Shown piece after piece: positions 36,017-44,089 of a stretch of 64,000 bases of DNA. The DNA is taken from the NCBI GenBank assembly GCA_963819075.1, contig CAWFUP010000004.1, forward strand, positions 558,001 through 622,000, written 5' to 3'. The stretch comes from CAVQBJ01 sp963819075. Lineage in GTDB: Bacteria > Actinomycetota > Thermoleophilia > Solirubrobacterales > Solirubrobacteraceae. The notes under the pieces are model-generated. The model was not told the origin of the DNA. It searched no databases and was given only the letters and a program-made list of their open reading frames with translations. The translations under genes were made by a program, and so were the position numbers. Each line of letters begins with the position of its first letter. The first letter of the stretch is position 1.

Positions 36017-36730
36017 TCAGGCCGAGACCGTGACGCTCAGCACCGGCGGCCCGGACGGCACGCCGTTGGGGCTGCCACCGAGCGGCTCAGCGGTGACGAG
36101 CACGCGCTGTACGCCGTGGAGGTCGCCGGGCACCGCGACCGCGGCGTCGCCGGAGCGGTTGACCCCGAACAGCGCGTCGGTGGGGATCGGTGCCTCGTGC
36201 GCCCGCTTGAGCCAGACCTGGTAGATGTGGCCGGCCGGCGGCGCCGGCAGGTGGCCGACGTCCAGCTCGGCGCGTCCCCCGGACTGGCGCAGCAGCACCG
36301 ATGCCGTCTGGGGGCCGAACCCGATAGTCGTGTGGACCGACGTGCCGCCGGAGCCGACGGCGATCACCGCCACGACCGCGGCGGCGGCGGCGAGGCCGAC
36401 CGCGCCGGCCCAGGCGAAGCGCGGGCGCGCGCGCCAGCGCCGCCGCGGCTCGGACGCCAGCGGTCGATCGGCGCTCGGACCGGCGGCCCGCAGCAGCTCG
36501 GCCTCGCCGTTGACCACCGACATGACGCGGCCCTTCAGGGCGGGCGAGGCGATCGCCGCCGGAACGGCGGCCGGCAGCGCGTCGACCACCGGCCGCAACT
36601 CGGCGAGCTCCTCGGCGCAGTGCGTGCAGCCGGCGAGATGCTCGCGCAGGCTGACGGCCTCGTCGTCGGGCAGAGCCCCGAGGGCATACGCCGCGACGTC
36701 GTCGGAGCGCAGGCAGCGCGGCTCGCTCAT
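36017..36730 (-). CDS. Anti-sigma factor, RskA/ZAS-like
   Basis: This 237-aa protein has an N-terminal zinc-anti-sigma motif (LREHLAGCTHCAEEL, H-x3-C-x2-C), one membrane segment (about 125-145) and an extracellular anti-sigma-K (RskA) type domain. It should hold the partner sigma factor inactive at the membrane. Its ATG overlaps the stop of the sigma gene by 4 bp, which fits a stoichiometric pair. Release probably needs intramembrane proteolysis. A rhomboid gene is next to it, but no link is shown. Confidence 0.93.
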   Translation of the reverse strand: MSEPRCLRSDDVAAYALGALPDDEAVSLREHLAGCTHCAEELAELRPVVDALPAAVPAAIASPALKGRVMSVVNGEAELLRAAGPSADRPLASEPRRRWRARPRFAWAGAVGLAAAAAVVAVIAVGSGGTSVHTTIGFGPQTASVLLRQSGGRAELDVGHLPAPPAGHIYQVWLKRAHEAPIPTDALFGVNRSGDAAVAVPGDLHGVQRVLVTAEPLGGSPNGVPSGPPVLSVTVSA

Positions 36731-37335
36731 CGCACGGCCTCCGGCTCGCCGAGCTGGCCGCGCAGCTTCTGCAGGCCGAGGCGCATCCGGCCCTTGATGG
36801 TGCCGATCGGCGCGTCGAGCATGTCAGCGATCTCGGTATGCGTGAATCCACCGTAGTACGCCAACTCGATCACCCGGCTCTGCTCGTCGGGCAGCCCGCG
36901 CAACGCGTCACGGATCTCGCGCGCCTCCTCGCGGCGCGCGACCTCCGAATCCGTGCGCTCGGGTGCCGCGAAGCGCTCCTCGAGCCCTTCGTCGCTGGCC
37001 CGGCGGCGATCGTGCACGACGCTGCGGCGCAGCGCGTCGATCGCGCGGTTGTGCACGATGCCAAGCAGCCAGGTGCGCACGCTGCCGCGGCTGCGGTCAT
37101 AGCGAGCGCCACTGCGCCACGCCGAGATGAAGGCCTCCTGCACGACGTCCTCGGCCTGGGAGCGGGTTCCACACATGCGGTAGGCGAGTGAGAAGGCGGC
37201 GTTCGCATGACGGTCGTAGACGATCTCGAACGCGGCCGCCTCGCTCTCGCCGACGAGGACCATGAGCTCCTCGTCGGCGAGCGAGCGCAGGTCGCCGGCA
37301 CTGGGAGTTGGCGTCGACCGCAGTCGGGACATCAT
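36727..37335 (-). CDS. ECF RNA polymerase sigma factor (SigK-like)
   Basis: From the ATG at 37335 this is about 202 aa. It has region 2 (about 40-105, EIVYDRHANAAFSLAYRMCG, then AEDVVQEAFISAWRSG) and region 4 (about 140-190, LPDEQSRVIELAYYGGFTHTEIADMLDAPIGTIKGRM). The overlap with the RskA-like gene and the GTIKGRMRLGLQKLR end match the SigK group. An ATG at 37341 adds two residues. Confidence 0.93.
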   Translation of the reverse strand: MMSRLRSTPTPSAGDLRSLADEELMVLVGESEAAAFEIVYDRHANAAFSLAYRMCGTRSQAEDVVQEAFISAWRSGARYDRSRGSVRTWLLGIVHNRAIDALRRSVVHDRRRASDEGLEERFAAPERTDSEVARREEAREIRDALRGLPDEQSRVIELAYYGGFTHTEIADMLDAPIGTIKGRMRLGLQKLRGQLGEPEAVR

Positions 37336-37437
37336 GGGCAATACGTGACCTCGACCCCGATCGGATCACGCCTGACGATCACCGCGGCCGGTCCTCGCCG
37401 CGCGGTCGATTCGGCAACGCCGACACGACCGGCACGC

Positions 37438-37788
37438 CTAGCGGTCGACGATCCGGCGCACGCTCTCCCCGGCGTCGTGCAGCGCGCGCTCGGCCGCGTG
37501 GCGCGCGCCGGCGACGCCGCCGCGCGGGTGACGCTTGGCCCGCTGGCGGGCGCGCAGGACGATGAGGGCCGCACCGGCCGTGCCGCCAACCACGACGGCA
37601 GCCGCCGGCCGGACCCAGTTGCGCGGGTCACGCATGGCCGACAGCTCCCACTGCTCGAGCTCCTCGCTCGCCAGCTCGGTGAGGTTCGCAAGCGTTGCCT
37701 CCATGCGATGCACGAGGTCGTCGGGCGGGTCGATCGGGGCGAGCGCGGCGCGCAGCAGCGTCTCGAGATTCGCGGCGGCCTCGGTCAC
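37438..37788 (-). CDS. Single-pass membrane protein coupled to an ECF sigma factor, candidate anti-sigma
   Basis: This 116-aa protein has an acidic, helical cytoplasmic part (residues 1-55), one membrane segment (about 60-80, AAAVVVGGTAGAALIVL) and a basic tail. It lacks the HxxxCxxC zinc motif of classical anti-sigmas. Its ATG overlaps the stop of the upstream sigma gene by 4 bp, exactly like the adjacent sigma/RskA pair. Anti-sigma function is therefore inferred from context only; I do not recognise a family. Confidence 0.75.
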   Translation of the reverse strand: MTEAAANLETLLRAALAPIDPPDDLVHRMEATLANLTELASEELEQWELSAMRDPRNWVRPAAAVVVGGTAGAALIVLRARQRAKRHPRGGVAGARHAAERALHDAGESVRRIVDR

Positions 37789-38333
37789 GGCCGGCCCCCG
37801 GCGTCAGCGCTGGCCACGATGCCCTCCAGCTGTCGAATGGCCCGATGGATCAAGACCTTCGTCGCCCCGTCGGAGCGGCCGAGCGCCCGCGCGATCTCGC
37901 GGTTGTCCATGCCAAGCGCGAAGCGCATGATGAGCGCCTCGCGGCGATCGTCGGGCAGCTGCTTGACCCCCTCCAGCACGCGGGCGAGCTCGTCGCGACC
38001 CTCGACGAGGTCCTCGGTCGTGTGCAGCGCCTGGATCGCCATGGTGTCGTCGATCGGCGCCTGCGGCTTGCGCGAGCGATCGCGGTACAGGTTCGCCGCG
38101 AGGTTGTGCGCGATGCGGATGAGCCACGGGCGCAGCGGTCGGCCGTCGGACTCGCGCTGGGCGCGCTCGAAGTGCCGGTAGGCCTGCAGGAAGGTCTGCT
38201 CGGTCAGGTCCTCGGCGTCGTGGTGGTTCCCCACCCGGTAGTACGCGTAGCTGTAGACATCGCGCACGTGCGCGCGGTAAAGCTCGGCGAACTCGCTGTC
38301 GAGCTCCTTCTTCGGCTTTGTCGACTCGCTCAC
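37785..38333 (-). CDS. ECF RNA polymerase sigma factor
   Basis: This 182-aa sigma factor has region 2 (EFAELYRAHVRDVYSYAYYRVGNHHDAEDLTEQTFLQAYRHF) and region 4 (LPDDRREALIMRFALGMDNREIARALGRSDGATKVLIHRA). The DAEDLTEQTF and DGATKVLIHRA segments are typical of actinobacterial ECF groups with membrane partners. It forms a 4-bp-overlapping pair with the single-pass membrane protein. Confidence 0.92.
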   Translation of the reverse strand: MSESTKPKKELDSEFAELYRAHVRDVYSYAYYRVGNHHDAEDLTEQTFLQAYRHFERAQRESDGRPLRPWLIRIAHNLAANLYRDRSRKPQAPIDDTMAIQALHTTEDLVEGRDELARVLEGVKQLPDDRREALIMRFALGMDNREIARALGRSDGATKVLIHRAIRQLEGIVASADAGGRP

Positions 38334-38368
38334 TCACCGCCAACCCTACCCCGTGCCTCCGGGTGAGC

Positions 38369-39208
38369 TCAGACCGCCCCGGACATTCGCGAGGACGACG
38401 CGTCGTGCTCGGCCGCCTCGGCGAGGCCGCGTGACGCCGGTTCGCCGCCGAGCCACTCCCACTGGAGGCTGACACAGGCCCACACCCGCTCGGTGACCAT
38501 CCCCGCGGCGTGCGGAGCGGGATGCTCGGCCGTCGGGAACCGGAGCGGTCGGCCACAGCGCAGGCGGACCTTGTGCGGGCGGATGCGCCACCCGCGACGG
38601 ACCGTCTCCGTGCCGAACACCGCGACCGGGACGACACTCGCGCCGGTCTCGAGCGCGAGCCGCCCGACCCCGCGACGCGGGGACCCGAGCGGGCCGGGAC
38701 GCACGCGCGTGCCCTCGGGGAAGATCACCACGCAGTCGCCGCGCGCCAGGATCGTGCGCGCCGTGGACATCGCCTCCTGGTCGCTCGCGTCACGTCGGAC
38801 TGGAAACGCGCCAAGGCTGTTGAGGATCCAGGCCTGCCAACGCCGGTTGAAGAGCTCCTCCTTGGCCAGGTAGTAGACCGGACGACGCACGAGCGTGCCG
38901 ATCACGAACGGGTCGAGGAAGCTGCGGTGATTGGAAGCGAGGACGAGCGGCCCGGAGGCCGGCAGGTGCTGGCGACCGGCGCGTTCGAGGCGGAAGTAGA
39001 TGCGGAAGAACGTCTGGAACACGACGCGCACCGGCCAATACACGAACGGGTTGACGCCCTGGCGAACCGCGCGTTCGTGGAAGCCGTGCAGCTCTTCGGC
39101 GTTGGCAGCATGCGCACGCTCGGGCTTCGCTCGCACGGTCCGCGGCGCGGCCTGCCTCACGACAGCCACCGCGCGCGTCCGCAGTCCGGCAATCCTCTCG
39201 ATCTCCAT
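38369..39208 (-). CDS. 1-acyl-sn-glycerol-3-phosphate acyltransferase (PlsC family)
   Basis: This 279-aa phospholipid-synthesis enzyme of the PlsC/LPLAT family transfers an acyl group to lysophosphatidate. It carries the NHxxxxD motif (N93-H94-R-S-F-L-D99) and the FPEGTRVRPG motif (163-172). A long N-terminal basic helix precedes the catalytic core. It lies just upstream of the sigma factor gene on the same strand, 35 bp apart, and could be co-transcribed. Confidence 0.9.
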   Translation of the reverse strand: MEIERIAGLRTRAVAVVRQAAPRTVRAKPERAHAANAEELHGFHERAVRQGVNPFVYWPVRVVFQTFFRIYFRLERAGRQHLPASGPLVLASNHRSFLDPFVIGTLVRRPVYYLAKEELFNRRWQAWILNSLGAFPVRRDASDQEAMSTARTILARGDCVVIFPEGTRVRPGPLGSPRRGVGRLALETGASVVPVAVFGTETVRRGWRIRPHKVRLRCGRPLRFPTAEHPAPHAAGMVTERVWACVSLQWEWLGGEPASRGLAEAAEHDASSSRMSGAV

Positions 39209-39255
39209 ACCTGCTGTACCCGTGCTGTTCAGGGGCGTTACAGTTCGTCAACAGC

Positions 39256-39786
39256 ATGCCTGTGGACCGAACGAGAATCCTTCGCGGCGCCCTCGCGGGA
39301 ACGGTGGCCGCCGCAGTGTGGGCCGCCCAGATGCCGCTCGACAAACGTGTCTTCGGCTCCGACTTCGACGACGTCGAGCTCCTCGGCAAGGCGTTCACGC
39401 GCGGACGCAGCTGGCCCGCCGTCGGGCTGGCGCTGCACCTCCAGAACGGCGCGCTCTTCGGTGCCGCCTACGCCGCGCTCGCCCCGCTGCTTCCGATCCC
39501 GTCCTGGGGCCGGGGTCCCCTGGCGGCGATGTTCGAGCACACGGCGAGCTGGCCGCTGAGCGCCGTCGCCGATCGCGTGCACCCGGCGCGCGAGGAGCTG
39601 CCGACACTGTTCAACAGTCGCCGCGCCCTCGCCCAGGCGACCTGGCGCCACCTGGTGTTCGGGTTCGTCCTGGGTGAGCTGGAACGGCGTCTCAACGCCG
39701 AGCCCGACGTCGAGATCCCCAACTACGACGAGGTCGTGTCCTCCAACGGCCACGGCAACCTCGAGCACACGGCCTCGTTCGGCTGA
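39256..39786 (+). CDS. Conserved-looking membrane-associated protein, function unknown
   Basis: This 176-aa protein has an N-terminal hydrophobic segment (ALAGTVAAAVWAAQMPL) and two weaker ones (LQNGALFGAAYAALAPLLP; HLVFGFVLGELERRL), with conserved-looking charged turns between. It resembles small DUF proteins of unknown role. It starts at ATG 39256, divergent from the acyltransferase. Confidence 0.75.
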   Translation: MPVDRTRILRGALAGTVAAAVWAAQMPLDKRVFGSDFDDVELLGKAFTRGRSWPAVGLALHLQNGALFGAAYAALAPLLPIPSWGRGPLAAMFEHTASWPLSAVADRVHPAREELPTLFNSRRALAQATWRHLVFGFVLGELERRLNAEPDVEIPNYDEVVSSNGHGNLEHTASFG

Positions 39787-39829
39787 TCGCGCGTTCGCGC
39801 GTGTGCGCGCGCTAGTCTCGGGCGCCGGC

Positions 39830-39902
39830 GCCGGAGTAGCTCAGCTGGTAGAGCATTCGCCTTGTAAGCGAAGGGTCACGGGTTCGAGTCCCGTCTCCGG
39901 CT
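39830..39902 (+). tRNA. tRNA-Thr (anticodon UGU)
   Basis: The 73-nt cloverleaf is complete: acceptor GCCGGAG/CTCCGGC, D-arm GCTC with AGCTGGTAGA, anticodon stem TTCGC/GCGAA with loop CTTGTAA (anticodon TGT), variable loop, and T-arm GGGTTCGAGTCCC. CCA is not encoded. Threonine codon ACA. It marks the left edge of an accessory-looking stretch. Confidence 0.97.
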
Positions 39903-40336
39903 TCCAAGAACGCCCTGCAAACGACGCCGATTTGCGCCTAGCCTGGGTCGCCGAGCAGGCGCTCAAAATCGTTAATTTCGCCCGTTGTCCTATTGGTTGT
40001 CCTTTTCGAGGGGGCGGCGAAGCGCGTGATCTGGCGCGAGGAGGCGCGTTGGGCGGGCTCATCGGCGAAGCGCATCAGCTCCCAGATCGCCTGCTCGTCG
40101 ACGTAGCGGCGTCGGTGCGCCTGCTCATGGGCGAGAACGTCGAGGTCGAGATCGACGGCATAGGCGTCATCAGCAACCCCGTGCGTGCGGCTGAGCAGTG
40201 AGCGCCGCCCAGCGTGGGGGTGTACTCCAGTCCCGATCCATTGGGGGTCGCGCACCTCAGCTTGACACCGCCGAATCGCGGCTGGGTGGATGGCGCCCGG
40301 GACGCGAGTTCGGCCCCGGGCGACACCCACGGCTGC
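39903..40336. other. Gap after tRNA-Thr with no convincing gene, possible decayed remnant
   Basis: 434 bp hold no clear gene. On the minus strand a frame of about 130 codons (39938-40330) contains HEQAH, an HExxH-type zinc motif, at 40115-40129, within DVLAHEQAHRRRYVDEQ, but no known family is evident. It may be the remnant of an inserted gene, since tRNA genes are common integration sites. No repeat of the tRNA 3' end was found by eye in the next few kb. Confidence 0.35.
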
Positions 40337-40780
40337 TCAGGCCGCCGACAGCTCGGCCGCCTCCATGCTCGCCAGTTCGGCGTCGAGGACTGCATACTCG
40401 GCCTCCTCGATCGCCGCGTACGCGAACTCGATCGCGAACGCTGCGTCGTCCACCTTGTGCTCGGCGCGGTGCTCGGCTCGATCCACGTCGTGCTCGGCCC
40501 GCTTGCTGTCGATGTCGTCGCGAATCTTGGCGATGTGCTCGCTCCAGGTGCGCTGGAGGTCATACCACCAGACTGAGACCTTGTTCTTGTTCGCCTCAGC
40601 CGATTCGCGCAGCTTCTTGGCCTGGTCCTGAGCGTCAGCTCGCGCGGTCTCGACGTCCGCATGAAGGTCGTCCTTGGCCTTGCCGCGCGCCGCCGCCCCG
40701 CGCTCCTCCGCCTCCTTCGCCCGAGCGGAAAGCTCGGCCGTCTTCTCCGAGAGAGCGGTCAACTGGTCAGATAGAGCCAC
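40337..40780 (-). CDS. Charged coiled-coil protein, function unknown
   Basis: This 147-aa protein starts at GTG 40780, set by AAGGAGGT with 4-5 bases to the codon. It is nearly all helix, with Ala/Glu/Lys/Arg heptads (SARAKEAEERGAAARGKAKDDL and so on), a WWYDLQRTW break and a Glu/Asp-rich end. It may be a stress or surface-associated protein. GC content is visibly lower than in the housekeeping genes, consistent with transfer. Confidence 0.72.
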   Translation of the reverse strand: MALSDQLTALSEKTAELSARAKEAEERGAAARGKAKDDLHADVETARADAQDQAKKLRESAEANKNKVSVWWYDLQRTWSEHIAKIRDDIDSKRAEHDVDRAEHRAEHKVDDAAFAIEFAYAAIEEAEYAVLDAELASMEAAELSAA

Positions 40781-41067
40781 GCCTACCTCCTTCGGGTTGT
40801 TGACGGGCCAACATTGCCAGTAGGCCGTCCGTCGGGCATCCGTAGTTCGCTGACTTTGCGCCTTCACGTTCTCCCGCGACGAGGTCGCAGCTGCGGAAGA
40901 GCGCCCGAAACATCCTGATGTTCGGGGGCGCCCGGCTATGACGGCGCAGCCGCGAGGGTCCCGTGGCTCTCCCCGCAGAGACTGCCTGCGGAACGGCCGC
41001 GAGTGCTGCTCGGAGATCGCCCGGATGCAGGCCGACCGGCCTCGGTCTGATCGGCTGCTGAGAGCGA

Positions 41068-41520
41068 TCAGCCGTCGATGCCGGCAGTGATCACTTTGAC
41101 CTCGTTTGTGATTCCGCCGACGCCGGGCAGCCCGGATACAGCGTTGAATGCCGCGTCGTTGTCGTGCTGGTGCTTGACTTCTCCTCTCAGCGTCAGCCAG
41201 CCGTCGGCGACGGCGACGTCGATACGGTCGTCGGGCACGCCGTCGGTCGACATCAAGGCCTGCAGCGCGGCACCGCGAATCTCGTTGTCCTGCCAGTGGT
41301 CCCGTGGGTCGACTCGGAGCTCATCCTCGACGGCGCGGACGCCGCGCACCGACTGGGCAACGATGACCGCCGCTCTACGCTGACGCGGGCTTCCCACGCT
41401 GCCCCGCAGTGTCACCGTGCCGTCTCGCTCCGCAACGGCCACCTCTGCCGGATTCGGGATGCGCGGATCGCGCTCGAGCGTCGCTCGAACGTCGTCGGTG
41501 ATGACCCTATCTTTAGACAT
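41068..41520 (-). CDS. Two-BON-domain protein (OsmY-like)
   Basis: This 150-aa protein contains two BON domains (residues about 8-75, VRATLERDPRIPNPAEVAVAERDGTVTLRGSV, and 80-148, GVPDDRIDVAVADGWLTLRGEV). BON domains bind phospholipid or membrane surfaces, often in stress responses. No signal peptide is seen, so it should be cytoplasmic. AGGAGG precedes the ATG by 7 bases. Confidence 0.9.
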   Translation of the reverse strand: MSKDRVITDDVRATLERDPRIPNPAEVAVAERDGTVTLRGSVGSPRQRRAAVIVAQSVRGVRAVEDELRVDPRDHWQDNEIRGAALQALMSTDGVPDDRIDVAVADGWLTLRGEVKHQHDNDAAFNAVSGLPGVGGITNEVKVITAGIDG

Positions 41521-41608
41521 GGAGCGCCTCCTGGTGGTCGTGCCTTCGCATACCGGTGAGCATGACCACGGTCGCGGTGAGTCGTCATCACCCGATCGGC
41601 GTGATTGC

Positions 41609-42085
41609 TCAATTTCCTTCGTCGGAGAGCCAGGGAGGTTGTGGAGGCGCTGAGATGAGCGCTCGGCGCAGGAGGGTCAGCAGCTGGCGGCGATCGGCGC
41701 CGGTGAGGCCGCCGAGCACCTCGTCTTCGACCTGGGCGACGAGTCGTCTCGCGCGCTCGAGGCTGCGCCGACCCTTTGGCGTGATCGCGACCTCCCAGGC
41801 GCGGCGATCGCCTGGACGCCGTCGGCGCTCTGCCATTCCTGCGCCTTCGAGTTCGTTGATCAGCTTGACCATGGCGCTGGGATCGATGCCCATGTCGGCG
41901 CTCAGATGCTGCTGGATAGCCCCTTCGCGCGCCCCTAGCACGTTGAGGAGCGCGAACAGCGCCGGGGTGAGGCCGATGGAATCGAGCGCCTCCGCGGTGC
42001 GCGTATGGGAAGCCCGCCAGAGCCGGAAGAACAGTTGGCCGGCGAACTCCGCCACCTCGATGTCGCTCAAACCGGACAGCGTCAT
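41609..42085 (-). CDS. MarR-family transcriptional regulator
   Basis: This 158-aa winged-helix regulator has the MarR pattern: LTPALFALLNVLGAREGAIQQHLSADMGIDPSAMVKLINELEGAGMAERRRRPGDRRAWEVAITPKGR. The wing and the DxRxW-like turn are complete. It is divergent from the DUF1801 gene, and a CAGAT-T-ATCTG palindrome lies between them. Confidence 0.92.
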   Translation of the reverse strand: MTLSGLSDIEVAEFAGQLFFRLWRASHTRTAEALDSIGLTPALFALLNVLGAREGAIQQHLSADMGIDPSAMVKLINELEGAGMAERRRRPGDRRAWEVAITPKGRRSLERARRLVAQVEDEVLGGLTGADRRQLLTLLRRALISAPPQPPWLSDEGN

Positions 42086-42094
42086 GTACCTAGC

Positions 42095-42124
42095 TTGACA
42101 GATTATCTGGAGCGTGACAATAAT
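42095..42124 (+). promoter_or_regulatory. Strong sigma-70 promoter of the DUF1801 gene with MarR-type operator
   Basis: TTGACA (42095-42100), an 18-bp spacer and AATAAT (42119-42124) form a near-consensus promoter reading right. The perfect palindrome CAGAT-T-ATCTG (42099-42109) covers the -35/spacer boundary, the expected place for repression by the adjacent MarR protein, whose own start is 10 bp away. Confidence 0.7.
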
Positions 42125-42197
42125 AGTGCTGCACCATGATTGCGGGCGACCATCATAGACAAGCCCGCAGGCGACCTGAACCGATAAGGGGATTCCC

Positions 42198-42692
42198 ATG
42201 AGCCCAAGCAAGACCCCGCAGAAGCCGGTCGCGAGCATGACTGCACGCAACCGAAAGGCCGACGGATTCACGGCCGAGGAACGAGCCGCGATGAAGGAAC
42301 GCAGCCAAGAGCTGAAGGCGGCCGGGCGCGCCAAGAACGGTGAGGCGAACGGAGAGAAGGACGTACTTGCCAAGATCGCCGAAATGACCGAAGCCGATCG
42401 CGCCATCGCTGAGCGGGTGCACGCCATCGTCACAGCCAGCGCACCAGGCCTCTCACCGAGAACCTGGTACGGGATGCCCGCCTACGCCAAGGACGGCAAG
42501 GTCCTGTGCTTCTTCAAGCCGGCGCAGAAGTTCAAGACGAGGTACGCGACGCTCGGCTTCAGCGACAAGGCAAACCTCGACGAAGGCGCCATGTGGCCGG
42601 TCGAATTCGCGCTCAAGGCGCTGACTGCCACCGGAGAGGCAGCGATCAGCGAGCTCCTCAAGAAAGCAGGAGCTGAGGATCGACCTCGGTAG
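42198..42692 (+). CDS. DUF1801/YdhG-like protein
   Basis: This 164-aa protein has a charged N-terminal region of about 65 residues (TAEERAAMKERSQELKAAG), then the DUF1801/YdhG fold with RTWYGMPAYAKDGKVLCFFKPAQKFKTRYATLGF. Related small proteins are described as iron-chaperone or general stress proteins; the function here is not known. It is driven by the strong promoter at 42095-42124. Confidence 0.85.
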   Translation: MSPSKTPQKPVASMTARNRKADGFTAEERAAMKERSQELKAAGRAKNGEANGEKDVLAKIAEMTEADRAIAERVHAIVTASAPGLSPRTWYGMPAYAKDGKVLCFFKPAQKFKTRYATLGFSDKANLDEGAMWPVEFALKALTATGEAAISELLKKAGAEDRPR

Positions 42693-42785
42693 CAACTGTC
42701 AGCGGCGCTCCTGGAGCTGATTGCCAACCGCCGGGATCGCTGTCGGCGTCGCGTCCGGCCCGTTTGAGCGAGGATTCGCTGACAG

Positions 42786-43712
42786 ATGCCGCTGAGCTAC
42801 ACGGATTATTACGAGGTGCTGGGCGTCCCGCGCGACGCGGATCAAGATGCGATCCGGCGGGCGTACCGCAAGCTCGCGCGCAAGTATCACCCGGACCTGA
42901 ACTCCGACAGCGACGCTGAGGAGCGGTTCAAGGAACTCGGCGAGGCCTACGAGGTTCTGTCCGACGCTGACAAGCGGGAGCGTTACGACCGTCTTGGCGC
43001 TGGCTGGCATGAGGCGGAGCGCGAGACGCCTGAGCAGAGCTTCGAGGACTTCTTCGCTCACCAGGGGTTCGGCGACGGCGGCCATGTGGAGTTCGGCGAG
43101 GACCTGTTCGAGGCGCTGTTCGGGGCGCGTGCCGAACGCGCGAGCGGGCCGCTGCGCGGCCGCGACCGCGAGGCGGTCCTGGAGCTGTCTCTCGAGGACG
43201 CGCTGGCCGGCGGCCGGCGGCGGTTGACACTGGACGGCCGTGAGGTCAGCGTCAACTTCCCCGCCCGGGTTCGTGACGGGCAGCTGATCCGCCTGGCGGG
43301 ACATGGGGCCGAGGGACGCGGTGGCGGTCCACCCGGCGATCTGTTCCTGCGGGTCGCGCTGAAGCCGCACCCACGCTTCCGCCGACGCGGCGATGACGAC
43401 CTTGATGTCGACCTCCCGATCACACCTTCCGAAGCGGCGCTCGGGACGACAGTCGGGGTAAAGACCCCGACGGGCACGGCCCGGGTCCGGGTCCCGGCGG
43501 GCTCGTCCAGCGGCCGGCGGCTGCGACTCCGTGGACGGGGCCTTCCAAAGCGCGGTGGTGGCAGCGGTGATCTCCACGCCATGGTCAAGATCGTCGTACC
43601 GAAAGAGCTGTCGGAACGTGAGCGCGAGCTCTACGAGCAGCTCGCCGAGAGCTCGAGCGTCGACCACGAAGGGGGTGACCATGAACGCCGACGGGCAGTC
43701 CGGGCCGACTGA
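42786..43712 (+). CDS. DnaJ/CbpA-type J-domain co-chaperone
   Basis: This 308-aa co-chaperone of DnaK has a J domain (residues 5-70) with the HPD motif in ARKYHPDLN and no zinc-finger domain, so it is the CbpA type. A beta-rich C-terminal client-binding domain follows (VKTPTGTARVRVPAGSSSGRRLRLRGRGLPKRGG). A modulator gene overlaps its end. Confidence 0.94.
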   Translation: MPLSYTDYYEVLGVPRDADQDAIRRAYRKLARKYHPDLNSDSDAEERFKELGEAYEVLSDADKRERYDRLGAGWHEAERETPEQSFEDFFAHQGFGDGGHVEFGEDLFEALFGARAERASGPLRGRDREAVLELSLEDALAGGRRRLTLDGREVSVNFPARVRDGQLIRLAGHGAEGRGGGPPGDLFLRVALKPHPRFRRRGDDDLDVDLPITPSEAALGTTVGVKTPTGTARVRVPAGSSSGRRLRLRGRGLPKRGGGSGDLHAMVKIVVPKELSERERELYEQLAESSSVDHEGGDHERRRAVRAD

Positions 43713-43983
43713 TCGCGCCCTCGCCGCGGCCGAGATGGTCGAGCTGACCGTCATCGCCAGGCAGGCGGGAGCCGAGATCGTGCACGTGCGGCGCTACCTG
43801 GAATTCGGGCTGTTCGAGCCACACCCGGCCGCGGCCGCCGAAACCCCGCGCTTCGACCCAAGCAGCGCCGCGGTGGTGGCGCGTGCGGAGCGACTGCGAC
43901 GTGACCTCGGGCTCAACTACGCCGGCGCCGTGCTCGCATGCGAGCTGCTGGACCGGATCAGCGAACTCGAGGTTCGTCTCTAG
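43681..43983 (+). CDS. CbpM-like chaperone-modulator protein
   Basis: This 100-aa protein has the CbpM/MerR-like helix-turn-helix pattern (ARQAGAEIVHVRRYLEFGLFEP) that in known systems restrains the partner CbpA. Its ATG overlaps the last 32 bp of the J-protein gene and follows a GGGGGTGA Shine-Dalgarno sequence, so the two are translated as a pair. Confidence 0.87.
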   Translation: MNADGQSGPTDRALAAAEMVELTVIARQAGAEIVHVRRYLEFGLFEPHPAAAAETPRFDPSSAAVVARAERLRRDLGLNYAGAVLACELLDRISELEVRL

Positions 43984-44089
43984 CCCGGCGGCGTTCCCGC
44001 GCCGCCGTCTCGCCTGCGATGCCGTGGCGACCGGACCGTTGCCGACGAGGTCGTGGCCGCCGCTTGCGGGTCCCGAGGGCGGCGCCTGC

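Noticed and set aside
40901..40931. Imperfect hairpin upstream of the coiled-coil gene (GCGCCCGAAACATC with GATGTTCGGGGGCGC)
   Set aside because: Arms pair with bulges and no T-tract follows; possible terminator of the BON gene but not supported enough to list.
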